Source of the DNA: Spongilla lacustris
Taxonomy: Eukaryota > Porifera > Demospongiae > Spongillida > Spongillidae
Length of the DNA: 64,000 bases
Direction: 5' to 3'
NCBI GenBank assembly: GCA_949361645.1
Contig: OX442431.1
Span: 6,142,473-6,206,472, forward strand
Shown here: positions 39,213-50,552 of the stretch, one piece after another
How positions within the stretch are numbered: position 1 is the first letter of the stretch
Layout: each line of letters opens with the position of its first letter
Program-made: the position numbers and the translations under genes
Notes under the pieces: generated by a model
Seen by the model: the letters and a program-made list of their open reading frames with translations, nothing else
What the model was told of the DNA's origin: nothing
Databases searched by the model: none

Positions 39213-40087
39213 TGCATGGAGCAAATCGTATATAAATGTACATGTACATGTACTGCAGTTTGGGATAGCTTTGTATGCTGTGACGTTGGGGGTCTGGGGC
39301 TGAGACTACAGGTAATCATAAGGATTGGAAACGGTTCACGTAACCGACATTTTTACCGTATACGCTGCGAGATGGATGCCACCTGGTTTGGGTGAAATCC
39401 GTAGCACATGCCTCCAATATAATTCCTCCCTTTTTATGAAAGCTAAGGTTTATTTGTAAGCACTAGCTGTCCTACAAGCTATAACATTGGCGTGACGGGG
39501 TCTGGGGCCGAGACTACTGGCCCGTACTGTCCACAAAAATTATATGTATGGCATAATATTTAAGAGCTCTTTCCTGGCTACATCACTCATGGGCTTTTAT
39601 TGCGTTGATTTTCCTCCAAATTGGTGCTCAGGTTACGATATACAGGGTCTTCACGAAAGAACGCAACGCTTTTATATTTTCAACAGCACTGACGCACCAG
39701 GCCCGTAGCCAGGGGGGGTTCGGGGGGTTCGAACGAACCCCCCCTCAGAGGATAAAGGTCCTGCACTCCGCTTACGTGGAAGTACTACGGTGCCGCCGTG
39801 CAGGCAGCTCTCTAAGGCGGATTTAGGCGATTAGGCTTCCCTGACAAATAACGTACGTATAACACAACGTAACGGTTAACCTGTATTTATTATTATTATT
39901 ATCAAATTGCGACTATAAGTGTAGGTTATAGGTTGATCATATACATAACAAATTACGTCTCAATAATTAAAAAGCAATTTGTGGCACCGGTTTAATAAAT
40001 AATCTACATGCATGTATACGCCGTTGCATTAATAATCGCCGGGCCGATCGACTATGCCGGGTAGCTCCTAACAAAAGAAAAGAGAGC

Positions 40088-40282
40088 GTGAACGAGCGGA
40101 GTGCTAGTGCTCTTCGAAGACTGCACAATTATATGAGAGCCTCGATGGGAAATAGCCGTCTTTCTAGCCTTGCTCTCCTGCATATACATTATGACATGGA
40201 CGTGGACTTAGATGAAGTTGTCACACGCTATGCCCATTTGCACCCAAGGAAGCTTGAACTTGACTCTATTATCCGCCCTTGA
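40088..40282 (+). pseudogene. hAT-type transposase C-terminal remnant
   Basis: The open frame contains NERSASALRRLHNYMRASMG and LSSLALLHIHYDMDVDLDEV then YAHLHPRKL. This matches the hAT C-terminal dimerisation region of the ZMYM1-like/TTF-finger transposases (ERSFSALRRLK...RLSGLALLSIH...HPRR). Only about 60 residues remain; the catalytic core is absent. Confidence 0.8.
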
Positions 40283-40437
40283 ATTCTGTTAAAACACTCT
40301 GTCACTGTATACTAATTAATTATGTTTGTATATAAATGTATAACCTGCCTAAATATGTAGTATTTTTCATGTGCCATTAATTCATATAAACACAAATTTC
40401 AAATATTTAACTAGTAAACTATGTAACTATGTATGAG

Positions 40438-40835
40438 TCAACCATCTAAGTAGAGGTCTGAGACTTTAGCAAGGGGACCTGCCCTTGCAAGAAATGCTCT
40501 GGCATTCGAGCGCACAAGGGAAAGGTTTAGTCTGGAATAAATGCTGTCCAGAGTGGTGGAAGTGGAGGAGTTAACCTGGACTGAAAGGCGGGAAGCAAGT
40601 TTCTTGAGAGTGTCAGAGGCAAGTTGGCCCCAGGCCCCGAATGATTCAACAACAAGGGGTATGCAGCTCCAGCCTAGTTCTGCACAAATCCCTGAATTTG
40701 TTAGTATCTTTCGCTGTTCTGTGGCAAAAGCTGCATGCAGAGCCTGCTGTGTGTCCCACTTCGGAAACTATGTCAGGTTGACTAAGCAGCCATTGAATCA
40801 GAAGCATTGTTTTTTTTTTTTTTAAAGCGAAGATC
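40438..40835 (-). pseudogene. Reverse-transcriptase C-terminal tail remnant
   Basis: On the minus strand, LLIQWLLSQPDIVSEVGH ... NKFRDLCRT continues after one frameshift as LGWSCIPLVVESFGAWG, SRLNLSLVRSNARAFLARAG and VSDLYLDG then TGA (40438-40440). It is the same family tail as the relic at 1.26-2.42 kb. It is nested in, or captured by, the TIR element. Confidence 0.7.
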
Positions 40836-40968
40836 GATTTAGATTGCATAGCAAAACAACATGTTAGGTTTAGCCCCTTCCCCTCTTTTCATATCAGGCA
40901 GCTCACCTTGGAAGGTCGCATGAAATTGAATTCGAACCCCCCCTTTTCCTGACCTGGCTACGGGCTTG

Positions 40969-42493
40969 CGCACAGCCACGCACAGAAACAAGGATTACAA
41001 GTCCTTCCAATCAATTACAACCTCGAAATAAAAACAGTCATGTAGCGTCATAGGTCAGTACATACTACCTTTTCACTTTGTGTATAGCTTGTTATGGTAC
41101 ACTAGCATCTTGTTACCAAACCTTGTTACAGTATGCATGTAGTTTGTCTGGATAGTGCGCCTTCTCAGGCAAAGTGCGTAGCTTGTCTTGGTACATAAAT
41201 TATTTAGTTGTCTTTTTACCCTGTATGTAGCCTGTCTTAGTAATTTAAGCATGCCGCAATTAGTCTTGGTAACCTGCCTTGTTACAGTGTGTAGCTTGTC
41301 TGCCTCTTCAGTTATAACATGCATGTCTTGGTGCATAAAGCATGTAGCTTGTGCTGGTACACTGCTTTGTTACAGTACCTTGGCACCAATCTTGCTATGG
41401 CACCTTGGCACCAAACCTTAATTGTTACAGTACCTTGGCACCAAGAGTACTTAGCTTGGCACCAAACCTTGTTACAGTTCATTGGCACCAAACCTTGTTA
41501 CAGTTCATTGGCACCAAACCTTGTTAAAGTACATTGGCACCAAACCTTGTTAAAGTACATTGGCACCAAACCTTATTACAGTACCTTGGCACCTAACCTT
41601 GTATGGTACCTTGCCACCAAGCCTTGTTAACTGGTACCTTGGCACCAAACCTTGCCACAGTACCTCGACACCAAACCTTATGTAGCTAGCCTTGGCAGTG
41701 TGCCTTCTTGCAGCATGTAGCATGTCTTGGCACCATGCTTGTTTACATAATGTAGCTTGTCATTATACTTCAAGCTAGTACCTAGTATTGGTACCCAGAG
41801 CCTTGTTGCTGTATTTAGCTCGTGTTAGCACCCTGCCTTAATTTTTACTTTATTTAGCTTGTGTTAGCACCCTGCCTTGTTATTGCATTTAGCTTGTCTT
41901 GGTACGCAGAGCCGTGTTACTGTATTTAGCATGTTTGATGCTGATTGCATTGTCATCTATCTCTTTACTTCTGATTCTACCATAGCTCAGTTTGCTGTGT
42001 ACAATTGTTAGTGCATGGAGCAAAGCGTATATAAATGTACGTGTACATGTACTGCAGTTTGGATAGCTTTGTATGCTGTGACGTTGGGGGTCTGGGGCTG
42101 AGACTACAGGTAATCATAAAGATTGGAAACGGTTCACGTAACCGACATTTTTACCGTATACGCAGCGAGATGGATGCCACCTGAAATCCGTAGCACTTAG
42201 AGTCTCCAAATGCCTCCAATATAATTCCTCCCTATTTATGAATTGAAGCTAAGGTTTATTTGTAAGCACTGTCCTTCAAGCTGTGACATTGGGGTGACGG
42301 GGTCTGGGGCCGAGACTACTGGCCCGTCGATGCCCACAAAAATTGCAAAATATTGAAGAGCTCTTTCCTGGCTACATCACTCAATGTCATGGCCTTTAAT
42401 TGCGTTGATTGTCCTCTATTGGTGCTCAGGTTACTATATAAGGCCTACAGGGTCTTTACGAAAGCCGGACTGTAATTTTGGGCGTTGGCGGAT
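40969..42493. repeat. Fucosidase-cluster spacer 1, second half
   Basis: The spacer resumes after the insertion (CACGCACAGAAACAAGG as at 37712). The minisatellite with core TTGGCACCAAACC spans about 41378-41690. A diverged fucosidase 3'-end fragment lies at about 41935-42010, ending in the usual TAG and followed by the standard 3' flank. The last ~60 bases (AATTTTGGGCGTTGGC) match the 5' flank of copies 1 and 4. Confidence 0.85.
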
Positions 42494-43867
42494 ATGTCGC
42501 GCGCGATGCTGCTACTCCTTGCCGTTGGCGCCATCACCATGTGTCTGGCTAGTGCTTCCGTGCCAGCACCTTCTCCAGATGTCCTGGCATGGACGAAGAG
42601 GGAGATCGGAGCCATGTTCTCCTTTGACATAATCACATTGGCGGACAACGTATCCAATACACAGTACTTCTGCATTGGCGTCGGAGGCAAAGGCGGGTGG
42701 CTCCCCACTCCAGATTTTTTTGACCCGGAAGGTTTGGACCTGGATAACTGGGTGCTAACGGCCATGTCATTCGGGGCCCGATACGCGGTCCTCACGGCCC
42801 AGCACTGCAGCGGCTTTAGTCTGTGGCCCACGGACACCTACAATGCCACGGGTTTCAACTACACGTACAGTACCGCTTCGTCTCCGTATGCTGGCGGCAG
42901 TTTCGACCTGGTGGGAGCTTTCGTCACCACATGCAAGAAGCACGGGATCCTGCCGGGAATTTACTACAGCCTCAACCACAACTACTACCTGAACGTAGCC
43001 AGAGGCAAAGTGCTTAACACCAAGCTTGTACCCGGACAGGCCAACATGACACAGACCCTTTACGGCGAAATAGTTCTGGCGCAGCTTACAGAGCTGTGGA
43101 CCAACTACGGACCCCTGGCGGAGATATGGTTCGACGGAGAGTGCAGCACCGTGCCCGGAATAAGCTCGCAGATCGCGAAGCTCCAGGCTACGCTGCAACC
43201 CCACGCCGTCTCCTTCCAGGGCTGCGGCAACGTTAACAACATCCGGTGGGTGGGCACCGAATCGGGTAAGCCTGGGTACCCGCTCTGGAGCACGTCCCAG
43301 GACTGCGCCTTCGGCCAGGGGAGCCCCGACGGGAACGTCTTCTGCCCTGCCGAAACGGACACGATCCTCGCCCGGAGTGACACGTGGTTCTGGAGGCCTG
43401 GAGTACCGCTTAGAAGCCTGAGCGACCTGCAGCAGGTGTATTACAATTCGGTGGGTCAGAACACCAACCTCCTCCTCAACGTTGCCCCAAACAAGACGGG
43501 GGTCGTTGATTTGGAGGCGGTGGACCTATATGGGCAGTATGGGGACTGGATTTCGGGATGCTTTAGCAAACCTCTGCTTCAGACGTCTGGTACTGGGAGG
43601 GTGTTTTACCTGAACTCAGACACCCCTGTGACTTTCAACCAGGTGGTGATAAGTGAGGACCAGACCAATGGTGAGGCCATCACAGAGTTTGTGGTCGCTG
43701 CCGTTCTGCCAGGCGGGATTAAGAATATCCTGAAGGGGCAGTCGGTTGGCAACAAGTTCATTCGGCCAGTGAATCCAGTGAGCACAACGAATTTGATGCT
43801 GATCATATCGTCATCTCTCTCCTCTTCTGATTCTACCATAGCTCAGTTTGCTGTGTACAATTGTTAG
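42494..43867 (+). CDS. Alpha-L-fucosidase, GH29 family, copy 2
   Basis: Same 457-residue single-exon architecture as copy 1: signal peptide, IWFDGE with nucleophile Asp214, and RWVGTESG with Glu256 retained. It differs at about a dozen positions, for example I46 in SFDIITLADN, K66 (GGKGG), P78/G80 (DPEGLD), T147, H162, R170 (NVARGK), N246, ARS at 293-295 and N318. None touches the core motifs, so activity is expected. The ATG at 42494 is the first in frame, two codons after a TTG-GCG stretch. Upstream it shares the GGGCGTTGGCGGAT leader with copies 1 and 4. Confidence 0.93.
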   Translation: MSRAMLLLLAVGAITMCLASASVPAPSPDVLAWTKREIGAMFSFDIITLADNVSNTQYFCIGVGGKGGWLPTPDFFDPEGLDLDNWVLTAMSFGARYAVLTAQHCSGFSLWPTDTYNATGFNYTYSTASSPYAGGSFDLVGAFVTTCKKHGILPGIYYSLNHNYYLNVARGKVLNTKLVPGQANMTQTLYGEIVLAQLTELWTNYGPLAEIWFDGECSTVPGISSQIAKLQATLQPHAVSFQGCGNVNNIRWVGTESGKPGYPLWSTSQDCAFGQGSPDGNVFCPAETDTILARSDTWFWRPGVPLRSLSDLQQVYYNSVGQNTNLLLNVAPNKTGVVDLEAVDLYGQYGDWISGCFSKPLLQTSGTGRVFYLNSDTPVTFNQVVISEDQTNGEAITEFVVAAVLPGGIKNILKGQSVGNKFIRPVNPVSTTNLMLIISSSLSSSDSTIAQFAVYNC

Positions 43868-46358
43868 TGCATGGAACAAAGCGTATATAAATGTACATGT
43901 ACATGTACTGCAGTTTGGATAGCTTTGTATGCTGTGACGTTGGGGGTCTGGGGCTGAGACTACAGATGGAAACGGTTCACGTAACCGACATTTTTACCGT
44001 ATACGCTGCGAGATGGATGCCACCTGGTTTGGGTGAAATCCGTAGCACATGCCTCCAGTATAATCCCTCCCTTTTTATGAAAGCTAAGGTTTATTTGTAA
44101 GCACTGTACCATAACAAGCGGCTATACACACAGTGAAAAGGCAGTATGTACCTATGAAGCTGCATGACTGTTTTAATTTCGAGGTTGTAATTGATTGATT
44201 TTGTTGGAGGGACTTGTAATTCTTGTTTCTGTGCGTGGCTGTGCGTCAGTGCTGTTTAAAATATATTCCAGTACAAAAGCGTTGCGTTCTTTCGTGAAGA
44301 CCCTGTATATAGTAACCTGAGCACCAATTTGGAGGAAAAACGAAAGCAATATAAGCCCATGAGTGATATAGCCAGGAAAGAGCTCTATATAATATTAAGC
44401 CATACATGTGGACAGTACTTTTATCGACGGGCCAGTAGTTTCGGCCCCAGACCACGTCACCCCAATGTCATAGCTTGTAGGACACTAGCATCTTGTTACC
44501 AAACCTTGTTACCGTATGCATATAGTTTGTCTGCATGGATAGTGTGCCTTCTCAGGCGAAGTGAGCTTGTCTTGGTACATAAGTTATCTAACTATTATTA
44601 AGTTGTCTTATTACCCTGTATGTACTATGTAGCCTGTCTTAGTACTTTAAGCATGCAATTAGTCTTGGTAACCTGCCTTGTTACAGTGTGTAGCTTGTCT
44701 GCCTCTTCAGTTATAACATGCATGTGCATGTGTAGCCTGTCTTGGTGCATAAAGCGTGTAGCTTATGCTGGTACACTGCTTTGTTACAGCACCTTGGCAC
44801 CAATCTTGTTATGGCACCTTGGCACCAAACCTTAATTGTTACAGTACCTTGGCACCAAGAGTACTTAGCTTGGCACCAAACCTTGTTACAGTTCATTGGC
44901 ACCAAACCTTGTTAAAGTACATTGGCACCAAACGTTGTTAAAGTACATTGGCACCAAACCTTAATTGTTACAGTACCTTGGCACCAAACCTTGTTACAGT
45001 ACTTTAGCTTACCACCAAACCTTGTTACAATACCTTGGCACCAAACCTTGTTACAGTTCATTGGCACCAAACCTTGTTAACTGGTACCTTGGCACCAAAA
45101 CCTACCTCGGCACCAAACCTTATGTAGCTAGCCTTGGAAGTATCACTAGTATGCCTTCTTGCAGCATGTACATCATGTAGCTTGTCATCATACTTCAAGC
45201 TACTAGCTAGTCTTGGTACCCAGAGCCTACTCAATTGCTGTCTCGAACATCAATTTTATTTCATTTCTATGATACATCATAGATATCAGCCTTATTAGGG
45301 ACCCGATTGATAGTCTGGGAACAACTGCGCTGATTATTTGCAGAATTTCTGCAGTCAGCATGAATCTCATTTATGCTCCACCTTTCAGCGTGATTATTAT
45401 ATACATGTACTGGTACACAACTCTAATTGTGATGGATAAAATTACTCGGTAACCCTCTGGTTACTAAAAGATATCTACAACGACTACAAGGAAGCTATCG
45501 TCCGAGTAAAGCTACGGCCCGGCAAACTCAGTTGGATATCCTGAATTGAAGAGCCACCAAATAGAAGTTGTCTTGTCTTTATAGTGACTAGGAATTATGT
45601 TTTTGCTGCACTACCAATGGGGAAGGTTTGTGTTACGCGTGTCTCTCTTTTTTTATTTGACTATCTGCTGGGGTTGCAACAGGAAAACTCTCAATTATGA
45701 ATAGTTACCCTCTTACACAGAAATTTACGCACAAGTTAGGCAGAAAGTCTGGGGACTATACTACTAGCGTTGAACCGCTTTTTATATTCATTGCATTCCA
45801 TGTAGAGGAACAAATCGGTGTACATGTAGATCTACAACCATCATTCGGGTCCCCAAACTAGTGAGCAGAATTGCGGATCCAGGCTCTCATTTGGTCCTGA
45901 AATAGATGCACCACCCTTCCCGCCTCGTTTTTTGATCTAGCATCAAGCGAAAATGTCTGTCATGGGGCCTCAATTGATGCTCCGGAAAGCCGAAGTTCAC
46001 GAGGTCAGAGATATTATATGTTATTTCTGACGAAGTGAATGCAATATTACGATAGCTCCGGATCATTGCGATGACGACTTTGCATACGATATAGCTATTT
46101 CCAGACATTATCACAGTTGAAAAAGCTAAACACAAAAACAGCTAATCCCTGTACGCTAAAACTGTTGTGGTTGACTCCGAACGTGACGTCGTGGATACTA
46201 ATGATATTATCAAAATACCTGCTCATACGCGTAAAGATTAATAAAAAAACATCGTCTCCATCACGTGACAGGTTGGGCGCCGCACACCCACACAAAGGGC
46301 GGGGACATCCTTCCAAACCAGGAAATCGCCAATAAACCTATAGTTTAAGTTATCATTT
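43868..46358. repeat. Fucosidase-cluster spacer 2
   Basis: Holds the standard 3' flank and an inverted ~230-bp segment (44150-44440; GCGTGGCTGTGCGTCAGTGC reads in reverse relative to spacer 1). The caccaaacc minisatellite is at about 44788-45120. A ~1.1-kb unique AT-rich stretch (45230-46358) shared with no other spacer follows. The inverted segment marks an internal inversion in this unit. No gene seen. Confidence 0.8.
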
Positions 46359-46530
46359 ACACACCCAACGGTGCAAATATTTGGATCAAAAATGCTACTT
46401 ATATTTAATGGACCAAATATGGCCCCATATATGTTCCAAATGTGCATATTTGGAACATATATGGGGCCATATTTGGTCCATTAAATATAAGTAGCATGTT
46501 TGATCCAAATATTTGCACCGTTGGGTGTGT
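46359..46530. repeat. 172-bp near-perfect palindrome abutting fucosidase copy 3
   Basis: Arms of 86 nt centred between 46444 and 46445, with about two mismatched pairs and no spacer. The ends are ACACACCCAACGG and its complement. It lies only 18 bp upstream of the copy-3 ATG and replaces the leader found in the other copies. It is probably a small palindromic DNA element. Confidence 0.95.
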
Positions 46531-46548
46531 ATCGCTCTTATCAATTAT

Positions 46549-47913
46549 ATGTCACGTGCGATGCTGCTGCTATTTGGCGCCATCACCATTTGTCTGGCTA
46601 GTGCCGTGCCAGCACCTTTTCCAGATGTCCTGGCATGGACGAAGAGGGAGATCGGAGCCATGTTCTCCTTTGACATGATCACATTGGCAGACAACGTATC
46701 TAACACGGGGTACTTCTGCATTGGCGTCTCAGGCGGAGGCGGGTGGCTCCCCACTCCAGATTTTTTTGACCCGGAAGGTTTGGACCTGGACAACTGGGTG
46801 CTAACGGCCATGTCGTTCGGGGCCCGTTACGCGGTCCTCACGGCCCAGCACTGCAGCGGCTTTAGTCTGTGGCCCACGGACACCTACAATGCCACGGGTT
46901 TCAACTACACGTACAGTACCGCTTCGTCTCCGTATGCTGGCGGCAGTTTCGACCTAGTGGGAGCTTTCGTCGCCGCATGCAAGAAGCACGGGATCCTGCC
47001 GGGAATTTACTATAGCCTCAACGAAAACTATTACCTGAACGTAGCCGGAGGCAAAGTGCTTAACACCAAGCTTGTACCCGGACAGGCCAACATGACACAG
47101 ACCCTCTACGGCGAAATAGTTCTGGCGCAGCTTACAGAGCTGTGGACCAACTACGGAGCCCTGGCGGAGATATGGTTCGACGGAGAGTGCAGCACCGTGC
47201 CCGGAATAAGCTCGCAGATCGCGAAGCTCCAGGCTACGCTGCAACCCCACGCCGTCTCCTTCCAGGGCTGCGGCGACGTTAACAACATCCGGTGGGTGGG
47301 CACCGAATCGGGTAAGCCTGGGTACCCGCTCTGGAGCACGTCCCAGGACTGCGCCTCTGGCCAGGGGAGCCCCGACGGGAACGTCTTCTGCCCCGCCGAA
47401 ACGGACACGGTCCTTGATGCATTTGGCTCGTGGTTCTGGAGGCCTGGAGTACCGCTTAGAAGCCTGAGCGACCTGCAGCAGGTGTATTATGATTCGGTGG
47501 GTCAGAACACCAACCTCCTCCTCAACGTTGCCCCAAACAAGACGGGGGTCGTTGATTTGGAGGCGGTGGGCCTATACGGGCAGTATGGGGACTGGATTTC
47601 GGGATGCTTTAGCAAACCTCTGCTTCAGACGTCTGGTACTGGGAGGGTGTTTTACCTGAACTCAGACACCCCTGTGACTTTCAACCAGGTGGTGATAAGT
47701 GAGGACCAGACCAATGGTGAGGCCATCACAGAGTTTGTGGTCACTGCCATTTTGCCAGGCGGGATTAAAAATATCCTGAAGGGGCAGTCGGTTGGCAACA
47801 AGTTCATTCGGCCTGTGAATCCAGTGAGCACAACGAATTTGATGCTGATCATATCGTCTTCTCTCTCCTCTTCTGATTCTACCATAGCTCAGTTTGCTGT
47901 GTACAATTGTTAG
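46549..47913 (+). CDS. Alpha-L-fucosidase, GH29 family, copy 3
   Basis: Single exon of 454 residues, three shorter than its neighbours because of small deletions in the signal peptide (MSRAMLLLFGAITICLASAV). Catalytic motifs are intact (IWFDGE with Asp211; RWVGTESG). Private changes include GYFCIGVSGGGG, E159 (SLNENYY), GALAEIW, CASGQG, DAFGSWFW and VGLYGQ. It is the most divergent copy and has a different upstream region: the 172-bp palindrome ends 18 bp before its ATG at 46549. Its promoter or leader therefore differs from the other three. The extended frame upstream from a TTG inside the palindrome is not used as a start. Confidence 0.92.
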   Translation: MSRAMLLLFGAITICLASAVPAPFPDVLAWTKREIGAMFSFDMITLADNVSNTGYFCIGVSGGGGWLPTPDFFDPEGLDLDNWVLTAMSFGARYAVLTAQHCSGFSLWPTDTYNATGFNYTYSTASSPYAGGSFDLVGAFVAACKKHGILPGIYYSLNENYYLNVAGGKVLNTKLVPGQANMTQTLYGEIVLAQLTELWTNYGALAEIWFDGECSTVPGISSQIAKLQATLQPHAVSFQGCGDVNNIRWVGTESGKPGYPLWSTSQDCASGQGSPDGNVFCPAETDTVLDAFGSWFWRPGVPLRSLSDLQQVYYDSVGQNTNLLLNVAPNKTGVVDLEAVGLYGQYGDWISGCFSKPLLQTSGTGRVFYLNSDTPVTFNQVVISEDQTNGEAITEFVVTAILPGGIKNILKGQSVGNKFIRPVNPVSTTNLMLIISSSLSSSDSTIAQFAVYNC

Positions 47914-48203
47914 TGCATGGAGCAAATCGTATATAAATGTACATGTACATGTACTGCAGTTTGGATAGATTTGTATGCTGTGACGTTGGGGGTCTGGGGC
48001 TGAGACTACAGGTAATCATAAAGATTAGAAACGGTTCACGTAACTGACATTTTTACCGTATACGCTGCGAGATGGATGCCACCTGGTTTGGGTGAAATCC
48101 ATAGCACATGCCTCCAATATAATGCTAAGGTTTATTTGTAAGCACTATAACATTGGCGTGACGGGGTCTGGGGCCGAGAGTACTGGCCCGTCGATAAAAG
48201 TAC

Positions 48204-48795
48204 CAGGCGCGAATCTGGGGGGGGGGGGGGCACTACCTTTCGGACGCGACGACTCATTAAATATTTATGAGTGTGTTTTGCGTACCGCGTGCGATTATAT
48301 TAAACCGCACAAAACAGTGCCTCGGTTACGGATACATGTACATCTACACGGGAAGGGCCAATCATAAAGTATGATTACGATTATATTTGCATTGAAAAGA
48401 AGCGGAGATCAGTATAAATTATATATAAATACTAAAAAGATTTAAAAGATTGGCGCATCGTGATAAAAGCTGAGCTATATTTTTTCGCCCACAAATTTTA
48501 GTAGTTACATTTTAAAAGTACGAACGCTATAAACTGGTACTTTGGCAGTAACTACAACTAATATGTATTTCTTGCGAAAAAATACATGCGTATAAACAAC
48601 TGTTTAACAGGCCTGCTTTTTTGCGTAGTTTTTGGAGCTTTTACAACGCAAAACGCGTTGGCTTCTGGGGTCTGGGGGAGCTTACAGCGCTCCCCCATAC
48701 CCCCTAGCTGGGCGGGAGGGGTGCCCCCCGCCCACGTCTCTAACTGTGCCCCCCCCCCCCCCCCCCCCCTTTCCAAATTCCTGGATCCGCCCCTG
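48204..48795. mobile_element. ~590-bp non-autonomous hAT-like element
   Basis: Left end CAGGCGCGAATCTGGGGGG and right end (reverse complement) CAGGGGCGGATCCAGGAATT form imperfect terminal inverted repeats with adjacent G/C homopolymers. The CAGGGGCGGATCCAGG end is typical of hAT-like MITEs. The insertion interrupts spacer sequence (CCCGTCGAT...ATGTCCACAAAAATT) that is continuous in other spacers. The exact target duplication is unclear. There is no transposase frame. Confidence 0.65.
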
Positions 48796-49997
48796 AGTAA
48801 TGTCCACAAAAATTAACTGGCATAATATTACCATTATCTATGATATTATAGAGCTCCTTCCTGGCTACATCACTCATGGGCTTTTATTGCGTTGATTTTT
48901 CTCCATATTGGTGCTCAGGTTACTTCTCAGGCGAAGTGCGTAGCTTGTCTTGGTACATAAATTATCTAACTATTATAAAGTTGTCTTTTTACCCTGTATA
49001 TGTAGCCTGTCATAGCACTTTAAGCATGCAATTATATCAAAGTTTAGTCTTGGTACACTGCCTTGTTATTCGTATAGGAACCTTATCTTGTGACACCCAA
49101 CCTTGTTTACAGCATGCAGCTTGCCTTAATAGTTTGCCTTAATGCAGTGAGTAGCTGGTCTTGGTACTTAAAATCATGCTGGTAAAACTAGTCTTGGTAA
49201 CCTACCTTGTTACAGTGTGTACTGTGTAGCTTTTCTGCCTGTTTATAACATGCATATGTAGCCTGTCTTGGTGCATAAAGCGTGTAGCTTGTGTTGGTAC
49301 ACTGCTTTGTTACAGTACCTTGGCACCAATCTTGTTACGGCACCTTGGCACCAAACCTTAATTGTTATAGTACCTTGGCACCAAGAGTACTTACCTTAGC
49401 ACCAAACCTTGGGACAATACCTTGGCACCAAACCTTGTTACAGTTCATTGGCACCAAACCTTGTTAAAGTACATTGGCACCAAACCTTATTACAGTACCT
49501 TGGCACCAAATTAACCTTGTTGCAGTACTTAGCTTGGCACCAAACCTTGTTACAATACCTTGGCACCAAACCTTGTTACAATTCATTGGCACCAAACCTT
49601 GTTAAAGTACATTGGCACCAAACCTTATTGCAGTACCTTGGCACCAAACCTTGTACGGTACCTTGCCACCAAGCCTTGTTACCTGGTACCTTGGCACCAA
49701 ACCTTGTTACAGTACCTCGGCACCAAACCGGCCTTATGTAGCTAGCCTTGGTAGTGTGCCTTCTTGCAGCATGTAGCATGTCTTGGCACCGTGCCTGTTT
49801 ACATCATGTAGCTTGTCATCATACTTCAAGCTAGTAACATGTCTTGGTACCCAGAGCCTTGTTGCTGTATTTAGCTTGTGTTAGCACCCTACCTTAATTT
49901 TTACTGTATTTAGCTTGTGTTAACACCCTGCCTTGTTACCGCATTTAGCTTGTCTTGGTACCCAGAGCCTTGTTACTGTATTTAGCTTGTGTTAACA

Positions 49998-50074
49998 AGT
50001 TTGATGCTGATCGTATCGTCATCTATCTCTTTACTTCTGATTCTACCATAGCTCAGTTTGCTGTGTACAATTGT
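49998..50074 (+). pseudogene. Fucosidase 3'-end fragment
   Basis: AAGTTTGATGCTGATCGTAT through CAATTGTTAG; same diverged version (ATCTATCTCTTTACTTC) as at 38610 and about 41935. It shows that the repeat unit carries an old gene tail upstream of copies 2 and 4. Confidence 0.85.
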
Positions 50075-50552
50075 TAGTGCATGGAGCAAAGCGTATATAA
50101 ATGTACATGTACATGTACTGCAGTTTGGATAGCTTTGTATGCTGTGACGTTGGGGGTCTGGGGCTGAGACTACAGGTAATCATAAAGATTGGAAACGGTT
50201 TACGTAACCGACATTTTTACCGTATACGCAGCGAGATGGATGCTACCTGAAATCCGTAGCACTTAGAGTCTCCAAATGCCTCCAATATAATTCCTCCTTA
50301 TTTATGAATTGAAAACTAAGTAAGCACTGTCCTACAAGCTGTGACATTGGGGTGACGGGGTCTGGGGCCGAGACCACTGGCCCGTCGATGTCCACAAAAA
50401 TTGTAGAGCTCTTTCCTGGCTACATTACTCAATGTCATGCATGGCCTTAAATTGCGTTGATTGTCCTCTTATGGTGCTCAGGTTACTATATAAGGCCTAC
50501 AGGGTCTTCACGAAACACTGTTTTTTTTTTTTAATTTTGGGCGTTGGCAGAT

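Larger units (their letters stand above)
37225..39697. repeat. Fucosidase-cluster spacer 1: duplicated 3' flank, caccaaacc minisatellite, gene fragments
   Basis: The 3' flank of copy 1 (GTGCATGGAGCAAAGCGTAT at 37225 onward, then CTGGGGCTGAGACTACAGG) recurs after each gene and gene fragment, here again at 38700 and 39213. Positions 38118-38410 are ~11 copies of a 24-27-bp unit, CTTGGCACCAAACCTTGTTA. Weaker AGCTTGTCTTGGTAC-type repeats surround the array. No intact gene is present. Confidence 0.85.
39698..40968. mobile_element. 1.27-kb insertion with terminal inverted repeats carrying hAT and RT remnants
   Basis: Compared with the same spacer elsewhere in the cluster (ACTGACGCACAGCCACG at about 37696), 1271 bp are inserted. 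The ends are CAGGCCCGTAGCCAGG and the inverted CAAGCCCGTAGCCAGG, each followed by a G-rich/TTCGAA segment. The 5-bp direct repeat CGCAC (39693-39697 and 40969-40973) flanks it. The interior carries a hAT-like transposase C-terminus and a reverse-transcriptase tail, neither intact, so it is non-autonomous. The 5-bp duplication is shorter than the 8 bp usual for hAT. Confidence 0.85.
47914..50552. repeat. Fucosidase-cluster spacer 3
   Basis: Standard 3' flank, an inserted non-autonomous element (48204-48795), the caccaaacc minisatellite at about 49318-49730, and a diverged fucosidase 3'-end fragment at about 49998-50074 with its own 3' flank. The final AATTTTGGGCGTTGGCAGAT leader precedes copy 4. 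Confidence 0.85.

Noticed and set aside
46238..46678. Similar frames on both strands (MHIWNIYGAIFGPLNISS)
   Set aside because: They are the two arms of the 172-bp palindrome translated on opposite strands.
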